From Bacillota bacterium (GTDB taxonomy: Bacteria > Bacillota > Clostridia > Lachnospirales > Lachnospiraceae), in assembly GCA_023450835.1 (NCBI GenBank), contig JAEXGM010000126.1, forward strand, positions 1-64,000: a stretch of DNA of 64,000 nucleotides, read 5' to 3'. How positions within the stretch are numbered: position 1 is the first letter of the stretch; every line of letters begins with the position of its first letter. Below the pieces are notes generated by a model. The model saw only the letters and a program-made list of their open reading frames with translations. It had not been told where the DNA came from and ran no database searches. Below, one piece after another: positions 45,374 to 52,629 of the stretch. The position numbers and the translations under genes are program-made.

Positions 45374-46054
45374 ATGAAAAGAATTTTTTATACGGAAATT
45401 GCCTATCTGTTAGGGATTTTCGAATTGGCACTGGGAACGGTCTTTATGGTAAAAGCCGACTTTGGAATGTCAATGGTGGTTGCACCGGCTTATTTAATAT
45501 ACCGTAAGCTTTCATTAACTTATAGTTTTATTACCTTTGGAATTGCAGAATACATTATGCAGGCCCTTCTGCTCTGTCTGCTGGTTCTGATACTTCGTAA
45601 GTTCAGAATATATTATTTGTTCTCCTTTGTTACCGCCCTCTATTATGGATTTATGCTTGACCTTTGTATGAGACTTATGAAAAGTTTTGCTGTTGCCTCA
45701 TTTGCCGGCAGAGTTGCTTGCTTTGTTCTTGGTGTATCCCTATGTGCCAATGGTATTGCATTTATTTTCCGTACCTATGTTGCACCGGAAGTATATGAAC
45801 TCTTTGTAAAAGAGGTTTCGAAGAAAATGAACATATCCATAACGAAGTTTAAAACAGGTTATGATATAACAAGCTGTATTATAAGTATACTATTATCTTT
45901 CTTATTCTTTGGATTTATGAAGTTTGTAGGAGTAAATGTCGGTACGATTATATGTGCGCTTACCTTTGGAAAAACAATCGGCCTGTTTGGAAAAGTCATG
46001 GATAAACATATGCAGTTTAAGGACGCACTTCCCCTTAGAAAGTATTTTGAATAA
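45374..46054 (+). CDS. YczE/YitT-like integral membrane protein
   Basis: 226 residues with about five or six hydrophobic helices (FYTEIAYLLGIFELALGTVF, FITFGIAEYIMQALLLCLLV, FVTALYYGFMLDLCM, and others). The pattern GTVFMVKADFGMSMVVAPAY is typical of YczE/DUF6198-type membrane proteins of Firmicutes. Transport function is suspected for the group but not shown. It is a stand-alone gene between two terminators. Confidence 0.7.
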   Translation: MKRIFYTEIAYLLGIFELALGTVFMVKADFGMSMVVAPAYLIYRKLSLTYSFITFGIAEYIMQALLLCLLVLILRKFRIYYLFSFVTALYYGFMLDLCMRLMKSFAVASFAGRVACFVLGVSLCANGIAFIFRTYVAPEVYELFVKEVSKKMNISITKFKTGYDITSCIISILLSFLFFGFMKFVGVNVGTIICALTFGKTIGLFGKVMDKHMQFKDALPLRKYFE

Positions 46055-46143
46055 TAAGTGCAGGGAAGAAAATCAGCTCTGTATGTTGCAGATAAAGAAT
46101 AATGAAAGGAATTATTTAACGAAATAAAAGTATAAAGTCATTC

Positions 46144-46187
46144 AAAATCCTTGAAAGCTAAAGATTAACGTTTTCAGGGATTTTTGC
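46144..46187 (+). terminator. terminator after the membrane protein gene
   Basis: AAAATCCTTGAAA (46144-46156) pairs with TTTTCAGGGATTTTT (46171-46185), including G-U pairs, ending in a T run. Confidence 0.75.
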
Positions 46188-46281
46188 ATTTTACTATAGG
46201 AATTTGGAAGGAAAGTTTGCAGAAAAAATGCGATGTGTTATAATTGGAAGTATTAGCATATGAAAAGAAAGGGATTACGTA

Positions 46282-46701
46282 ATGCTGGAAGTTAAATTCT
46301 ATGAAACAATCCAGGATGAAAAATTTGGATTTGCAGTAATTCTGGCAAAAACACAGGGTAAATGGGTTTTTTGCAGGCACAGGGAACGCTGTACCTATGA
46401 ATTCCCCGGAGGGCATAGAGAAAAAGGGGAAGATATCCTGGAGACGGCAAGACGAGAACTATACGAAGAGACCGGAGCACTGAAATTTCGCATTCAACCT
46501 ATCGGTATTTATTCGGTAAGCCGTGAAGGAGAAGAGGAATCTTTTGGTATGTTTTACTATGCGGAAATTGAGGAGTTTGAGAAGGAACTCCACAGTGAGA
46601 TAGAGGAGATTATACTCACAGAAGACTTTCCGGAGAGCTGGACCTATCCCCTGATACAGCCAAAACTGCTGGAATATGCGAAAACTGCCGGATTTATTTA
46701 G
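46282..46701 (+). CDS. Nudix hydrolase
   Basis: 139 residues. Complete Nudix box GGHREKGEDILETARRELYEETG (read as GG-x4-GE...REL-x-EE-x-G) at about 44-66, which binds Mg2+ and hydrolyses a nucleoside diphosphate linked to some other group. The N-terminal part (FAVILAKTQGKWVFCRHRER) is typical of small MutT-like enzymes. The substrate is unknown. It lies 57 nt upstream of a HAD-family hydrolase on the same strand. Confidence 0.88.
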   Translation: MLEVKFYETIQDEKFGFAVILAKTQGKWVFCRHRERCTYEFPGGHREKGEDILETARRELYEETGALKFRIQPIGIYSVSREGEEESFGMFYYAEIEEFEKELHSEIEEIILTEDFPESWTYPLIQPKLLEYAKTAGFI

Positions 46702-46758
46702 AGTTTTATATAAGGGATAATAACACAGGGCGGCGATACTTGTGAAAGGAGCTTTCTG

Positions 46759-47487
46759 ATGCAAAAAAGACCTGAGATGATTCTCTTTGATTACGGGCAG
46801 ACTTTAATCACAGAAGATAAATTTAATCCTGAAAAGGGGAATCAGGCACTTTTAGAGATGGCAGTTAAAAATCCGGATAAAGTGACCGCACGGCAAGTTC
46901 AGGAATTGGCGGATTCCTTGGGAAAAGACCTGGGAGATACACTGGCGGGCGAGGATAGGAATCACAAACTTCTGGATGTGACCCACCAGGCATTCAATCG
47001 TTATTTATACGAATATTTTGGAATTGAATTTGATGAGAGTCCTGAGTATTTGGAATGGGTATTCTGGAGTAATGCAGCACCGGGACATCGGACGAAGAAT
47101 ATTGAGAAGCTGCTTTCCTTCCTTTACAAAAGAGGTATACGAACAGGGGTTGTCAGCAATATGATGAATACATCCAGGTCTCTTTCAAGAAGACTTTGTG
47201 AACTCCTGCCGGAGCATCATTTTGAATTTATCATAGCTTCCGGTGATTACATGTTTCGAAAGCCCCACCCACGAATCTTTGAACTGGCACTTACTAAAGC
47301 GAAGCTTTCTCCCGATAAGGTATGGTTCTGCGGAGATAATCCGGTCTGTGACATAGAAGGAGCATACCGGTCCGGTATGACACCTGTATGGTATACAGCC
47401 TATATTGAAGGAGATTATAGAGTTCCTGATGACGGTACATATCTTCATGTCGAGGACTGGGAAGACTTAATCGGCATACTAGAATAA
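46759..47487 (+). CDS. HAD-superfamily hydrolase
   Basis: 242 residues. Motif I is FDYGQTL (Asp nucleophile; the second Asp is Gly, as in some HAD-IA members), motif II VVSNMMN (Ser/Asn type), motif III with the Lys of FRKPHPRIFELAL, motif IV WFCGDNPVCDIEGA. It is likely a phosphatase on a small phosphorylated metabolite. AAAGGAG RBS. It may be co-transcribed with the Nudix gene. Confidence 0.85.
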   Translation: MQKRPEMILFDYGQTLITEDKFNPEKGNQALLEMAVKNPDKVTARQVQELADSLGKDLGDTLAGEDRNHKLLDVTHQAFNRYLYEYFGIEFDESPEYLEWVFWSNAAPGHRTKNIEKLLSFLYKRGIRTGVVSNMMNTSRSLSRRLCELLPEHHFEFIIASGDYMFRKPHPRIFELALTKAKLSPDKVWFCGDNPVCDIEGAYRSGMTPVWYTAYIEGDYRVPDDGTYLHVEDWEDLIGILE

Positions 47488-47593
47488 GGGTAAGTATATT
47501 GCTTTTGCATATTTGGGACCAATAATAGCGGCATATATTTAGAATTAACTATATAAGTTGGAGAGAAGCGGATGGAGCAATTCAGGATAATCA

Positions 47594-47941
47594 TTGATAC
47601 AAAGGATTATAATCAAACAGATAGTAGATGAAGAAACGGGACTTATCGTGGTGAAGGAATCCATTGAGTATATCGGGAAAGCGGAAGAAGTTCGAAAGGG
47701 CATGTATGATGACATATTGGATATGGTTTCTTATTATTATATCTGTCAGGTAGAGAAAGAAATTGCCCAGAGAAATCTGGATGATTATGAAAAAGAATAC
47801 GATTACAATCTTGTATATGTGTCCTTGTCAGAAGCCATACAAAATAACGAAAAGATATCTGAAATTAAGGATATTCCATGGATAATCAGGGATACTGCTG
47901 TAATGCGGGAGTTGCTAAAAGAGGAAAGTTATGTTATATAA
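47594..47941 (+). CDS. small uncharacterised protein
   Basis: 115 residues if started at TTG 47594; not recognised. It is acidic and helical (KEEVRKGMYDDILDMVSYYY-like core) with no signal or membrane segment. The start is doubtful. A well-spaced RBS (GGAGAG, 47560-47565) points to ATG 47572, which is in another frame and stops at 47631 after 19 codons. Either the short ORF feeds translation into the longer one, or a single-base shift separates the true start from the body. Confidence 0.5.
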   Translation: MIQRIIIKQIVDEETGLIVVKESIEYIGKAEEVRKGMYDDILDMVSYYYICQVEKEIAQRNLDDYEKEYDYNLVYVSLSEAIQNNEKISEIKDIPWIIRDTAVMRELLKEESYVI

Positions 47942-47997
47942 TATTTTAGGTTCCATGTGAAAATTAAAATACCCAAATTAAGTGTTTGTAATATAAC

Positions 47998-48029
47998 TTA
48001 TCAGAAATTGCTATTTAAATTTCTGATAA
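47998..48029 (+). other. perfect 12-bp palindromic stem before the Cys-cluster gene
   Basis: TTATCAGAAATT (47998-48009) pairs exactly with AATTTCTGATAA (48018-48029), with an 8-nt loop. No T run follows, so it may be an operator or an RNA hairpin in the leader of the next gene. Confidence 0.5.
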
Positions 48030-48059
48030 AAGGCGCTGTTTTAGAAAGAGAGATTTAAG

Positions 48060-48728
48060 ATGAAAAGGCAAATTAGTCTTGATGAAATATCCGACGGGGG
48101 CTTATATGGCAGTGAGGATCTTGTGGAAGTCAGCTGTAATGGCTGTAAGGGAAGAGCATCCTGCTGCCACGGTATGGGGAAATCCATCGTTTTGGACCCC
48201 TATGATATATACCGGCTGACAACAAATCTGAAACTTTCCTTTGAAGGATTGTTAGCGGACAAGCTTGAGCTGAGTCTGGTGGATGGTATAATTCTTCCCA
48301 ATCTCAGGATGATTGGTGCAAAGGAACAGTGTGCTTTTTTAAATATTGAGGGAAAATGCAGCATTCACGGACACCGTCCCGGTATATGCAGAATATTTCC
48401 TTTAGGAAGAGTATATGATAACCATAGGTTTCAGTACTTTCTTCAGATTAATGAATGTGTGAACGCCAGCAGGACCAAAGTAAAGGTCAGTAACTGGATT
48501 GATACGAAGGATTTAAAAGAAAATGAGAAGTTTCTCATTGACTGGCATTATTTCTTAAATGATGCAGAAGAAGCAGTGAAAAAAGCAGCAGATGAGGTAA
48601 CGGTAAAGAATATTAATCTATGTATCTTAAATCTTTTTTACCTGAGACCATATGATGCAGAAAAGGGCTTTTATCAGCAATTCCAGGAAAGACTGGAAAA
48701 GGGGAAAGAATTATTAGGTATCTCTTAA
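48060..48728 (+). CDS. YkgJ-type cysteine-cluster protein
   Basis: 222 residues with a Cys pattern expected to bind zinc or an Fe-S cluster: CNGCKGRASCCHGMG (about 27-41), then CAFLNIEGKCSIHGHRPGICRIFPLG (about 98-123), which fits the YkgJ family. Biochemical function is unknown for the family. GAAAGAGAG RBS. Nothing in the neighbourhood clarifies its role. Confidence 0.78.
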   Translation: MKRQISLDEISDGGLYGSEDLVEVSCNGCKGRASCCHGMGKSIVLDPYDIYRLTTNLKLSFEGLLADKLELSLVDGIILPNLRMIGAKEQCAFLNIEGKCSIHGHRPGICRIFPLGRVYDNHRFQYFLQINECVNASRTKVKVSNWIDTKDLKENEKFLIDWHYFLNDAEEAVKKAADEVTVKNINLCILNLFYLRPYDAEKGFYQQFQERLEKGKELLGIS

Positions 48729-48741
48729 TCAGATATAAAAA

Positions 48742-48789
48742 CAGATACCAAATTTGCTGAGAAACATGGTATCTGCTCTGGTTATTTTT
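48742..48789 (+). terminator. terminator after the Cys-cluster gene
   Basis: CAGATACCA (48742-48750) pairs with TGGTATCTG (48767-48775), then CTCTGGTTATTTTT. Confidence 0.65.
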
Positions 48790-48821
48790 GTATGGATTAC
48801 AGTTGCATATTAAACCTTTTC

Positions 48822-48895
48822 GTGAATATCAAATCTTCGATTTGATATTCCTGAATCCGTAGTTGAAAAAACTGTCTTTTGTTTTTTCAACCTAG
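48822..48895 (+). repeat. dispersed double-hairpin repeat, copy B
   Basis: Same layout as the copy at 27500-27567: GAATATCAAATC/GATTTGATATTC hairpin, TGAATCCGTAG, then GTTGAAAAA/TTTTTTCAAC hairpin. It lies between convergent genes and reaches the stop codon of the minus-strand gene. Confidence 0.8.
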
Positions 48896-49113
48896 CCTCT
48901 GAACTGTGACATAATGCCTGCAACTTCATCAACATGCTCATCCTTTAACAGAGAAGTCATTTTGGAGATATAAGAGGCCATGTAATCGGCATTGAAGGTG
49001 TTGTCAGCTTGCTTTTCAAAGCCCTCCAATAACAAAGCCTTTGCTTCTTCCAGCTTCTCCTCCTTTACTCTTTCAAGGATAAAATTATAAAATTTTTCTT
49101 GTCCTTCGTGCAT
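48892..49113 (-). CDS. small helical protein, unknown function
   Basis: 73 residues, likely all helical (EGQEKFYNFILERVKEEKLE; MASYISKMTSLLKDEHVDEV), with no signal or motif. ATG 49113 has AAAGGA 7-8 nt upstream on the minus strand, a convincing RBS. The stop codon abuts the repeat at 48822-48895. I do not recognise a characterised family. Confidence 0.65.
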   Translation of the reverse strand: MHEGQEKFYNFILERVKEEKLEEAKALLLEGFEKQADNTFNADYMASYISKMTSLLKDEHVDEVAGIMSQFRG

Positions 49114-49316
49114 AGTATGATCCTTTCATATTCATTAAGTTGAGTGTGTAAAAATCAGAAAGATAATTTTACCACACAGGTTTGTGCCTGCTAAATCCAC
49201 GCGCAGACCTGCAGCGCGCTGGAAAGGGTATAGCCGTTAGTGGGGTATATTGTAACATAAGAAAAGCCCGGTGTATAGGGTGTTTCATAAATAATATTGA
49301 TACAAGGAGACAATTC

Positions 49317-50543
49317 ATGAACAGAGAAAAACTAGAAGAAAAATTAAAAGAATATCATCAGGAACATTTATTACTGTACTACGATAAGCTTGACAATAAA
49401 GGGAAAGAAGCACTGGCGGCACAGATTGAAAAAGTTGATTTAAATATTTCCGCACTTATTCATAAGGACAATGGTCTTGCAGGAGAGGGGATTATTGAAC
49501 CGCTTTCCGGAATGGAGAGAAAAGAGATTAATGCCAGAAGGGATGAGTTTGAAGCAGCCGGCATCCAGGCAATACAGGAGAAAAAAGTAGGGGCTGTTTT
49601 ACTGGCAGGAGGTCAGGGGTCAAGGCTTGGCTGTGACGGACCTAAGGGCAAGGTAGACATTGGAGTTACCAAAACACTATATATCTTTGAACTGCTGTTT
49701 CAAAATGCGCTGCAAGTGGTTGAGAAGACCGGTGCCTGGATTCCTTTTTACATTATGACCAGCGATAAGACTCACGAAGAAACCATCGAATTCTTAAAAG
49801 AAAACCAATACTTTGGCTATCAGGAAGACTATATTACTTTCTTTATGCAGGAAATGACACCGTCCGTAGATTACGAAGGAAAGCTTTTAATGGAAGCACC
49901 TGATAGGCTGTCCCTGTCCCCCAACGGAAACGGCGGCTGGTTCTCTTCCATGGTAAAAGCAGGACTTTTAGAGGATGTACAATCCAGAGGAATTGAGTGG
50001 CTGAATGTCTTTGCCGTAGATAATGTATTACAAAGAATAGCAGACCCCGTCTTTGTGGGTGCCACTATTCTGACAGGTAAGGACAGCGGAGCAAAGGTGG
50101 TTAAGAAAGCAGAGCCTGCGGAACGCGTGGGAGTTTTATGCAAGAAGGACGGAAAGCCATCTATCGTAGAATACTATGAGATGACACCGGAAATGCTTCA
50201 TGAGAGAACACCGGAAGGCGAACTCAGTTATTCCTATGGAGTAATATTGAACTATCTTTTCAAACTGGATAAATTAATTCATATATTAAATACCAATCTG
50301 CCGATTCACGTTGCCGAGAAGAAAATTCCCTATGTCACTCCCGACGGAGAATACATTCACCCAAGTGAGCCCAACGGTTACAAGTTTGAGGAACTGGTGC
50401 TGGATATGATTCCGCTCTTTGAGGACTGTCTGCCATTTGAAGTTGTCAGAGAAGAAGAATTTGCTCCTATTAAGAATGCATCAGGGGCTGATTCACCGGA
50501 TTCGGCAAGAGAACTGCTAAAACTGAATGGTATCGTTCTCTAG
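49317..50543 (+). CDS. UDPGP-family UTP:sugar-1-phosphate uridylyltransferase
   Basis: 408 residues from ATG 49317 (MNREKLEEKLKEYHQEHLLLYY), with AAGGAGA upstream; the longer frame from 49182 is rejected. The nucleotide-binding motif LLAGGQGSRLGCDGPKGKVD is diagnostic of the eukaryotic-like UDPGP/UAP1 family. Later landmarks are SPNGNGGWFSSM and YVTPDGEYIHPSEPNGYKFE, the latter resembling UDP-N-acetylhexosamine pyrophosphorylases. It makes UDP-GlcNAc/GalNAc or UDP-glucose; which one is not decidable by eye. It is a single-gene unit with a strong terminator. Confidence 0.88.
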   Translation: MNREKLEEKLKEYHQEHLLLYYDKLDNKGKEALAAQIEKVDLNISALIHKDNGLAGEGIIEPLSGMERKEINARRDEFEAAGIQAIQEKKVGAVLLAGGQGSRLGCDGPKGKVDIGVTKTLYIFELLFQNALQVVEKTGAWIPFYIMTSDKTHEETIEFLKENQYFGYQEDYITFFMQEMTPSVDYEGKLLMEAPDRLSLSPNGNGGWFSSMVKAGLLEDVQSRGIEWLNVFAVDNVLQRIADPVFVGATILTGKDSGAKVVKKAEPAERVGVLCKKDGKPSIVEYYEMTPEMLHERTPEGELSYSYGVILNYLFKLDKLIHILNTNLPIHVAEKKIPYVTPDGEYIHPSEPNGYKFEELVLDMIPLFEDCLPFEVVREEEFAPIKNASGADSPDSARELLKLNGIVL

Positions 50544-50583
50544 AAGGTTATTAAAATGACTCTTTTAGAACGGTTTAGATAAT

Positions 50584-50651
50584 AAAAAGCAGCCGGATAT
50601 TTTTAAGCGAGTGTAAGATGCGCTATAAAGATATCCGGCTGCTTTTTTATT
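50584..50651. terminator. bidirectional terminator between convergent genes
   Basis: AAAAAGCAGCCGGATAT (50584-50600) pairs with ATATCCGGCTGCTTTTT (50631-50647), with T runs on both strands. It serves the uridylyltransferase and the minus-strand DUF6273 gene. Confidence 0.92.
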
Positions 50652-50667
50652 AGATAAGATAAACTGG

Positions 50668-51918
50668 CTATTGGATATTAAACCACATAGCTGGAATTGC
50701 TGTAAATTCATCGCTGGTCACATCATAGCCATAATCCATGACCAGGCCTTTATCGGTAATAAATGCAGCACTGTCAGGAGAACCGCCGGGGGAGCGCAGC
50801 CAGCTTCTGCCCTTTAAGCCTTTGAAGATTGTATTGTAAGTTTGTGCTTCGTCGATGCTCAATAAGAATAAATAATCGGAAGTATCGTTACCGCCTGCTG
50901 TACTGTATTTCGCATTGGCGCTATTGCTTACAGTGGTCTGAATTATATTTTTAAGTTCTTCCGCTGAAAAAGTCGCATTTAAGAAGTCATTGTTTAGATA
51001 CTTGCGAAGGTCGGAGTTTTCCCAGGCTGCATTACTTGCATCACTGCTGTAGGCCCTTTTGGATAGAGCAGCTTTCTTTAACAGTAAGACTTTCGTATCC
51101 TCCACTTTTAAAACTTTCCAGTTATATTTGCCGATTTTTACTACACTGATACCTGGTCTGGCATTTTTAAGAACCTGCTTTAATGCCGCTACTTTTTTAA
51201 CATCACTTTCTTTATAGTCGCCGGATGCATAAAAAGCTTTCTTTGCCTGCTTATAATCGCCCTTTGCTTCGTAATCCAATCCCAGCATATACTGGCATTT
51301 CATAACTTTATCCTTTGTGTCCTTATAATCACCGGAGTGGTGATAGAATTTCAAGGCATATTTATAGGCATCTGCGCTATAAAGGACATTTCCGATGTTG
51401 TATTTGGCGACCGGAGAAATGCCGATGAATACAAGAATGATAATGCCAAATAATATAACACCGACTGTTCCAAAAAATCTCCTGGCACCTTTGTTTACAA
51501 GGCGGTTACTCAGGTTATCACATTCAAGAGCCTGTCTGTCCGAGTCCAGGTATCCTTCTGTTTTGCGGAATTCCGTAGCTGCCAATTTATAATCATCGGC
51601 GTTTTTTGCGGAGCCTTTTTTAAGTGAGGCATAATCATAGATTTTCTTTATTAAATTCTCATTTGTCTGCTTTGCCGACTGTTTGCACAGCTTGACATAT
51701 TCTTCGCTGTCTTTATAGTCTCCCAGTTCGGCAAATTTATTGGCGGTACTTAGATATATTTCAGCCTTGGAAGGTGTAGTATTCATGCACTCCAGACTTG
51801 CAAGCATGCCAATAAGCTTCTGGTAGCTTTCCTCTTTTCGCAGTTCTTCCTCGTTTATATCGGGGGTTTCTAAGTTTTCTGTGTTCTCCATATTTTCCAT
51901 ATAAGAATCCTGTTCCAT
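50668..51918 (-). CDS. membrane-anchored TPR-like protein with DUF6273 domain
   Basis: 416 residues. The N-terminal 145 are acidic and helical with TPR-like units (KFAELGDYKDSEEYVKLC). One transmembrane helix follows (about 149-171, GTVGVILFGIIILVFIGI), then extracellular TPR-like repeats (YHHSGDYKDTKDKVMKCQYM), then a C-terminal DUF6273 module (WKVLKVEDTKVLLLKK ... SAAFITDKGLVMDYGYD). Lachnospiraceae have many such proteins, with unknown function, perhaps surface recognition. ATG 51918 on the minus strand; no clear partner gene. Confidence 0.78.
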   Translation of the reverse strand: MEQDSYMENMENTENLETPDINEEELRKEESYQKLIGMLASLECMNTTPSKAEIYLSTANKFAELGDYKDSEEYVKLCKQSAKQTNENLIKKIYDYASLKKGSAKNADDYKLAATEFRKTEGYLDSDRQALECDNLSNRLVNKGARRFFGTVGVILFGIIILVFIGISPVAKYNIGNVLYSADAYKYALKFYHHSGDYKDTKDKVMKCQYMLGLDYEAKGDYKQAKKAFYASGDYKESDVKKVAALKQVLKNARPGISVVKIGKYNWKVLKVEDTKVLLLKKAALSKRAYSSDASNAAWENSDLRKYLNNDFLNATFSAEELKNIIQTTVSNSANAKYSTAGGNDTSDYLFLLSIDEAQTYNTIFKGLKGRSWLRSPGGSPDSAAFITDKGLVMDYGYDVTSDEFTAIPAMWFNIQ

Positions 51919-52279
51919 CCTTTATTATTTACTTTTGTAACCAGATGTTTTTAATCATGATATTATAAACGTATAGTGTAATATTTTAATGTATCTGATT
52001 TTTACAACATATATTATCCCATTGACAGCCAGAAGTAAATACAAAAAGCTCTGTAATTTCTTAATTATTTTTAAGAAATTGCGGGTTTTAAGAATTAATA
52101 GCCGTATTTGTTTTAGGAATATGGATTACTTTAGAAACTATGGTATATTTATGATATTAATTACAGAAGAGAGTGTGGCTGTTAAAATGGAAGACATCAT
52201 TACTCAATTGGGAACCTGTATGGCTTGATGCTCATGAATCACATATTACAAGAAGAATGGCAGTTCAGTTAAAAAATAA
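51919..52279 (+). other. AT-rich intergenic region before the T-box promoter
   Basis: No convincing gene. The open frame at 51989-52228 has no RBS and a composition typical of chance AT-rich reading. A weak minus-strand TATAAT near 51961-51966 could belong to the DUF6273 gene. Confidence 0.45.
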
Positions 52280-52307
52280 TTGACAGAAATAAATAGAATG
52301 CTATAAT
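52280..52307 (+). promoter_or_regulatory. consensus promoter of the T-box-thrS operon
   Basis: TTGACA (52280-52285), 16-bp spacer, TATAAT (52302-52307). Start near 52314, leaving about 315 nt of leader. Confidence 0.9.
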
Positions 52308-52319
52308 GATAGCAATAAC

Positions 52320-52596
52320 ATAAGAAAAGCTATGACGGAAACGAGTAAGCTGAGGAAAGTATACAGAGAGAAGAACATTAGGTGGAAGTTCTTTATACGG
52401 AATACAGCCCAAAACCATTCCCAAGCTGCAATGCTGAAACATTGTTTTACAATTACTATGTGTTGCCGTATTTCTGCGTTAAAGAATAGGATTTGATGGA
52501 ATCCGAAGTGAAAAGTTAAGGTGGAACCGTGCATTTGATTTAATGCACCCTTATATAAGCGGCTATTATACCGTTTATGCAAGGGTGCTTTTCTTA
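52320..52596 (+). promoter_or_regulatory. T-box riboswitch controlling thrS
   Basis: Stem I shows GACGGAAACGAGTA, an upper stem GTATA..AAGAAC/GTTCTT..TATAC with AGAGAG and GGTGG loop elements, and a specifier bulge where ACA (52404-52406, followed by G) is the likely Thr codon. The T-box AAGGTGGAACCGTGC (52518-52532) forms the antiterminator with GCACCCTT (52545-52552). The same bases alternatively pair with AAGGGTGC (52581-52588) and TTTTCTT to terminate. Uncharged tRNA-Thr should therefore turn the operon on. Confidence 0.92.
52545..52596 (+). terminator. T-box conditional terminator
   Basis: GCACCCTT (52545-52552) with AAGGGTGC (52581-52588) followed by TTTTCTT. It is mutually exclusive with the T-box antiterminator. 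Confidence 0.9.
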
Positions 52597-52629
52597 TGTT
52601 AAAAAAACTCATAAAGGAGACCATAAGAG

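Noticed and set aside
51989..52228. 79-codon open frame before the T-box promoter
   Set aside because: It lacks an RBS, has an AT-driven composition with many Ile/Phe/Arg, and shows no recognisable motif.
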